56,877 nt of DNA from Caballeronia glebae (GTDB lineage Bacteria; Pseudomonadota; Gammaproteobacteria; Burkholderiales; Burkholderiaceae), in assembly GCF_001545035.1 (NCBI RefSeq), contig NZ_FCOJ02000049.1, positions 1 through 56,877 on the forward strand, in the 5' to 3' direction. The notes under the pieces were generated by a model. The model searched no databases. It was not told the DNA's origin and saw only the letters and a list, made by a program, of their open reading frames with translations. Below are positions 53,836-56,877 of the stretch, in pieces (the first letter of the stretch is position 1; every line of letters starts with the position of its first letter). The position numbers were made by a program, and so were the translations under genes.

Positions 53836-54519
53836 ATGTTTGAACTGGGAGTGGTATACCGCAACATCAATCGCGCCGACGGCGAAGTCGCCACGAAGCT
53901 CGGCGCGCTCGGATCGGCGACCGTTCACGAGGCGATGGGCCGCGTCGGCCTGATGAAGCCCTACATGCGCCCGATCTACGCGGGCGCGCAGACGAGCGGC
54001 ACGGCGGTCACCGTCCTGCTGCAACCGGGCGACAACTGGATGCTGCACGTCGCGGCCGAGCAGATCCGGCCGGGCGATATCGTCGTGGCCGGAGTCACGA
54101 CCGAATCCACCGACGGCTTCTTCGGCGACCTCCTCGCGACGAGTTTCCAGGCGCGCGGCGCACGAGCGCTCGTGATCGACGGCGGCGTGCGCGACGTGCG
54201 CGTGCTGGCCGAGATGAACTTCCCGGTGTGGAGCCGCGCGATCTCGTCGAAGGGCACGGTCAAGGCGACGCTCGGCTCGGTGAACGTGCCGGTCGTGTGC
54301 GCGGGCGCGCTCGTGACGCCGGGCGATGTCGTGGTCGCGGATGACGATGGCGTGGTCATCGTGCCGTCGGCGATGGCGCAGAAGGTGCTCGACAAAGCGG
54401 CCGCTCGCGAAGCGTTCGAAGGCGAGAAGCGCGCCAAGCTGGCCTCGGGCGTGCTCGGCCTCGATATGTACAACATGCGCGAGCCGCTGCGACAAGCCGG
54501 GCTGCGGTACGTCGACTGA
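53836..54519 (+). CDS. ligK: 4-carboxy-4-hydroxy-2-oxoadipate aldolase/oxaloacetate decarboxylase (LigK)
   Basis: 227 residues from the ATG at 53836 (GAAAGGAC upstream), two bases past the ligJ stop. RraA-like fold class II aldolase: ALGSATVHEAMGRVGLMKPY, DNWMLHVAAEQIRPGDIVVA, and VIDGGVRDVRVLAEMNFPVW with the conserved Arg and metal Asp. It splits the substrate to pyruvate and oxaloacetate. It completes the route from pyrone dicarboxylate to central metabolites. Confidence 0.92.
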   Translation: MFELGVVYRNINRADGEVATKLGALGSATVHEAMGRVGLMKPYMRPIYAGAQTSGTAVTVLLQPGDNWMLHVAAEQIRPGDIVVAGVTTESTDGFFGDLLATSFQARGARALVIDGGVRDVRVLAEMNFPVWSRAISSKGTVKATLGSVNVPVVCAGALVTPGDVVVADDDGVVIVPSAMAQKVLDKAAAREAFEGEKRAKLASGVLGLDMYNMREPLRQAGLRYVD

Positions 54520-54533
54520 TTCGGGGAGCGAAT

Positions 54534-55232
54534 ATGGACAAGCAAATCACCGGCATCTCGTCGATGGCGACGCGTCAGGTGCTAGCCGAACTCGTCGCCG
54601 AGTACGAGCGGCGGTTCGGGCAAGCGGTGACGATCGAATCGGTCGCCGGCGTGGCGGCTCTTCGGCGGGTTCAAGACGGCGAGCCGTTCGATATTGTCGT
54701 GCTCGCGGCCGACGCGATCGATCGGCTGGCCGCAGCCGGCCGGATCGACCCGGGCAGTAGGGTCGACGTGGCGCGTTCGGGCGTTGCGATCGCGGTGGCG
54801 GCCGGGACGCCGCAGCCGGCGATCGGTACTGAGGCGGCGGTTCGCGACGCCGTTCTGGCCGCACGCAGCATCGGCTATTCGACGGGCCCGAGCGGCGTTC
54901 ACCTGAGCCGCCTGTTTGAACGATGGGGAATCGCTGAAGCCATGGCGCCGCGCATCGTGCAGGCGCCGCCCGGTGTACCGGTGGGCGCGCTCGTCGCGCG
55001 CGGCGAAGTCGAGCTGGGCTTCCAGCAACTGAGCGAATTGATGCACTTGCCGGGGATCGAAGTGATCGGCTCTCTGCCGCCAGAAATTCAGTTCATCACC
55101 CTCTTCTCGGCTGCTGTATGCACGGAGTCTGAGCAGCATGAGGTCGCGCAGGATTTCCTCACCTTTGTGACCTCTTCCAACGCTGACTCCGTCAAGCATC
55201 GTCATGGTATGGAACCAGGAGAGGTAAGGTAG
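54534..55232 (+). CDS. ModA-like substrate-binding-fold protein without signal peptide
   Basis: 232 residues, 14 bases behind ligK. ISSMATRQVLAELVAEYERR, then FDIVVLAADAIDRLAAAGRI, ARSIGYSTGPSGVHLSRLFE and GEVELGFQQLSELMHLPGIE follow the molybdate-binding ModA fold, but the start (MDKQITGISSMA) has no signal peptide and no ABC transporter genes follow. It is probably cytoplasmic. Cytosolic ModA-like proteins beside aromatic-acid genes are known to me only as unnamed substrate-binding domain proteins. It may bind a pathway acid or have an isomerase-like role; both are guesses. Confidence 0.75.
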   Translation: MDKQITGISSMATRQVLAELVAEYERRFGQAVTIESVAGVAALRRVQDGEPFDIVVLAADAIDRLAAAGRIDPGSRVDVARSGVAIAVAAGTPQPAIGTEAAVRDAVLAARSIGYSTGPSGVHLSRLFERWGIAEAMAPRIVQAPPGVPVGALVARGEVELGFQQLSELMHLPGIEVIGSLPPEIQFITLFSAAVCTESEQHEVAQDFLTFVTSSNADSVKHRHGMEPGEVR

Positions 55233-55242
55233 CAGATACACG

Positions 55243-55312
55243 TTATACAAGGTCAACGTCGAGACGGCACAAAGCCGCGCCCCCCTCATTGAGCGCGACC
55301 CTTTATACAAGG
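55243..55312. repeat. Direct repeat TTATACAAGG, 60 bases apart
   Basis: TTATACAAGG occurs at 55243-55252 and again at 55303-55312, upstream of the DUF1932 dehydrogenase remnant. Both share TATACAAG with one arm of the operator at 49126-49142. They may be half-sites for the same LysR regulator, though only single arms are present here. Confidence 0.35.
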
Positions 55313-55360
55313 ACCGGCCGGGCATTGCGGCGATCGATCTGAATGCCGCGTTAGCGCGAA

Positions 55361-55416
55361 GTCGGACCGCAGGTCCGACGGCTATTTCACCCGCCTTTGG
55401 GCGGCTGCCGCCAAAG
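55361..55416. promoter_or_regulatory. Two tandem hairpins between the ModA-like and DUF1932 genes
   Basis: GTCGGACC (55361-55368) and GGTCCGAC (55372-55379) form a perfect eight-pair stem with a three-base loop. Next to it CTTTGG (55395-55400) pairs with CCAAAG (55411-55416), with an inner CGG/CCG. Neither is followed by a T-tract. They may end or stabilise the operon transcript; function inferred. Confidence 0.4.
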
Positions 55417-55479
55417 CGTTCACCGCACGAATAACCACCAGCGCCTACACATTCGACCTCACCCTTAAGACTATCATCA

Positions 55480-56382
55480 TGGATCAGAACAGCACTCAGC
55501 ACATTGCACGCATCGCGATAGTTGGTTTTGGCGAAGTCGGGCCCGTTTTTTGCCCGGGCATTGACCGCCGCCGGTCGTAAGGTATCGGTCTTCGACATTA
55601 AGCTGAAAGACGACGCGACGCGTGCAACGATTGTGGGGCGGGCGCGCGAATGCGGTGCGCTGGTAGCCGAAGACCTCGCGACGGCATTGCGCGACGCCCA
55701 ACTTGTCTTCTCTGCCGTCACGGCAAGTCAGGCCGAAGTGGTAGCCACTGCATCGGCCGAACATCTCACGGCAGGCCAGACCTTCATCGACCTGAATTCG
55801 GTATCGCCCGCCGTCAAGCAGCGCAACTGCGAGCAGATCGAACGTCACGGCGCTGATTATGTGGAAGCCGCGGTGATGGCGCCGGTCCCGCCACAAGGCG
55901 TGCGCGTGCCGATGCTACTGGGTGGGCGCCTCGCCAAGCAAACTGCGGAAATCCTCAACAGTCTGGGTATGCGCACGGAGGCCGTGTCGCAAGACATTGG
56001 CCTGGCGTCGGCCATCAAGCTGTGCCGCAGCATCATGATCAAAGGCATGGAAGCGCTATGCGTTCAGTCGATGCTGGCGGCAAAGCAGTTCGACGTGGAC
56101 GGCCGGGTGCTGGCGTCGCTCGCAGTAAGCTTTCTTGGCGCAGGCTGGGATACGGGCTACGAGGCGTATCTGATCGGACGGGTGGTCGAGCACGGGCAAA
56201 GGCGCTCCGAAGAAATGCGCGAAGCTGCGTTGATGCTCGATGGATTGGGAATGTCGAGCGCGCTCGCCACCGCGATTGCCGACGTGCAACAGGAACTCGC
56301 ATCACGCGCCGCGCCCCTGGTCGAATCGCTCGATCCGAAAGGCAGCCTGCCCGAATGGCGGAAGCTGCTAAAACCTGCCTGA
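55480..56382 (+). pseudogene. 6-phosphogluconate-dehydrogenase-like oxidoreductase (DUF1932), two frameshifts
   Basis: About 300 codons. The N-terminus starts MDQNSTQ at 55480. The Rossmann motif IARIAIVGFGEVGPVF is in a second frame, after a one-base loss near 55500. From ARALTAAGRKVSVFDIK onward the first frame resumes, after an extra T in a six-T run (55546-55551). The rest is intact: FIDLNSVSPAVKQRNCEQIE, AAVMAPVPPQGVRVPMLLGG, the Lys in SAIKLCRSIMIKGMEALC. Started at the TTG at 55522 the protein would lack the glycine motif. It likely served the neighbouring acid pathway as an NAD(P)-dependent dehydrogenase. Confidence 0.8.
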
Positions 56383-56877
56383 AGCGGTGAACGTCATATC
56401 CCGAAGTAGGTACACAGCGCTGAAGTCAGAAATTCGTCAACTCGGGACTTCGGAGCGCCCGATAGCGGGGCGAGCCTGACTCAGCACGCGTTTGCCTGAC
56501 GCGAAATAAAGTCGTCACATCGCCCTTGAGATGCGGACTTCGACGCACGGCCGCCGATGGTGCTCAAGGAATACTGCGGCCAACGTATGCCAAGCGCATC
56601 GGGCTGCACCCGGCCAGAAGCCGACGAAACTGTGGCGTGCTTTCTTTACTGAGCGGAGCGCCGCGCTTTTCCCGGGCATGGCTTCTTTCCTGGCAGGTGT
56701 CTTCCATGCCCATGGAGGTCAGCATCACCACACCGTGAACGGCGCCAACGGCATCTCGCTCGCCACGATCCCCATATAGACGAACGTCAAGGACGTCAGA
56801 CAATCAGTGCCGCCGATCAACGCGACTCCACCGATTCGCGGATTGCGCGGCCATCCACTGCACTGCAATGCCTGCGC
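56383..56877. other. Window end, no complete gene
   Basis: About 495 bases. The minus strand entering from the right edge has a frame with membrane-like content (GVALIGGTDCLTSLTFVYMG) ending near 56735, possibly the tail of a truncated transporter gene, but it is too short to assign. Confidence 0.3.

Noticed and set aside
1..56877. tRNA, rRNA, CRISPR arrays and replication origins
   Set aside because: None was seen. No clusters of short regular repeats and no cloverleaf-like TTCRANY/CCA context were noticed, though without a scan a single tRNA could be missed.

Overview
The window looks like accessory DNA (second chromosome, chromid or megaplasmid) of a Burkholderia-type betaproteobacterium, most likely Paraburkholderia or Caballeronia. 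Reasons: high GC with GC-rich third positions, a DUF4148 secreted protein, Burkholderia-style OmpC porins, a BktB-type thiolase with an adjoining beta-oxidation operon, and CheB-CheR-HWE kinase signalling. No rRNA, tRNA, CRISPR array or replication origin was seen. An unusual share of genes is broken by frameshift, nonsense codon or truncation, so the segment is decaying or rearranging. The genus is inferred from gene style only.

Left part (1-5.3 kb): a small Cys-rich protein, a Phd/VapC toxin-antitoxin operon with a palindromic operator, a ParE toxin whose ParD antitoxin has lost its own start by fusion to an antisense GntR fragment, then a citrate synthase paralogue (gltA) behind a DUF1488 gene. 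5.3-12.1 kb, minus strand: an AraC regulator followed by an operon for acyl-CoA oxidation (acyl-CoA dehydrogenase, ETF-ubiquinone oxidoreductase, BktB thiolase, 3-hydroxyacyl-CoA dehydrogenase). 12.4-16.7 kb: a membrane PH-domain protein and a CheB-CheR-PAS-HWE kinase (frameshifted) with its response regulator. 16.7-18.1 kb: an IS3 remnant and a small tyrosine recombinase with an in-frame amber codon.

18.5-23.2 kb: isochorismatase-like hydrolase, SMR efflux protein, AhpD-like protein, MocR regulator, azoreductase and LOG-family protein. 24-25.7 kb: three tandem secreted paralogues with a shared C-terminal PEPL motif, unknown function. 26.4-30.3 kb: a SAM-cyclase-ATPase-TPR giant paired with a DUF4242 protein. 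30.9-34.4 kb: a dead PHA depolymerase and a hybrid histidine kinase split by an amber codon. 35.1-38.7 kb: MFS carrier, Ldh2-type dehydrogenase and LysR regulator. 38.7-48.1 kb is a gene-poor patchwork: two more broken ParDE loci, a RES-domain remnant, DUF4148, an FNT-like transporter, a sorbosone-dehydrogenase-like lipoprotein, MFS and acyl-CoA ligase halves joined back to back, a porin, an IS30 remnant and a phaB tail.

48.1-56.4 kb is a coherent catabolic locus: LysR, LigI (2-pyrone-4,6-dicarboxylate hydrolase), DctA, a porin, LigJ (4-oxalomesaconate hydratase), LigK (4-carboxy-4-hydroxy-2-oxoadipate aldolase), a ModA-like protein without signal peptide, and a frameshifted DUF1932 dehydrogenase. 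Together these would import a dicarboxylate such as 2-pyrone-4,6-dicarboxylate and convert it to pyruvate and oxaloacetate. No ring-cleavage dioxygenase is present in the window.
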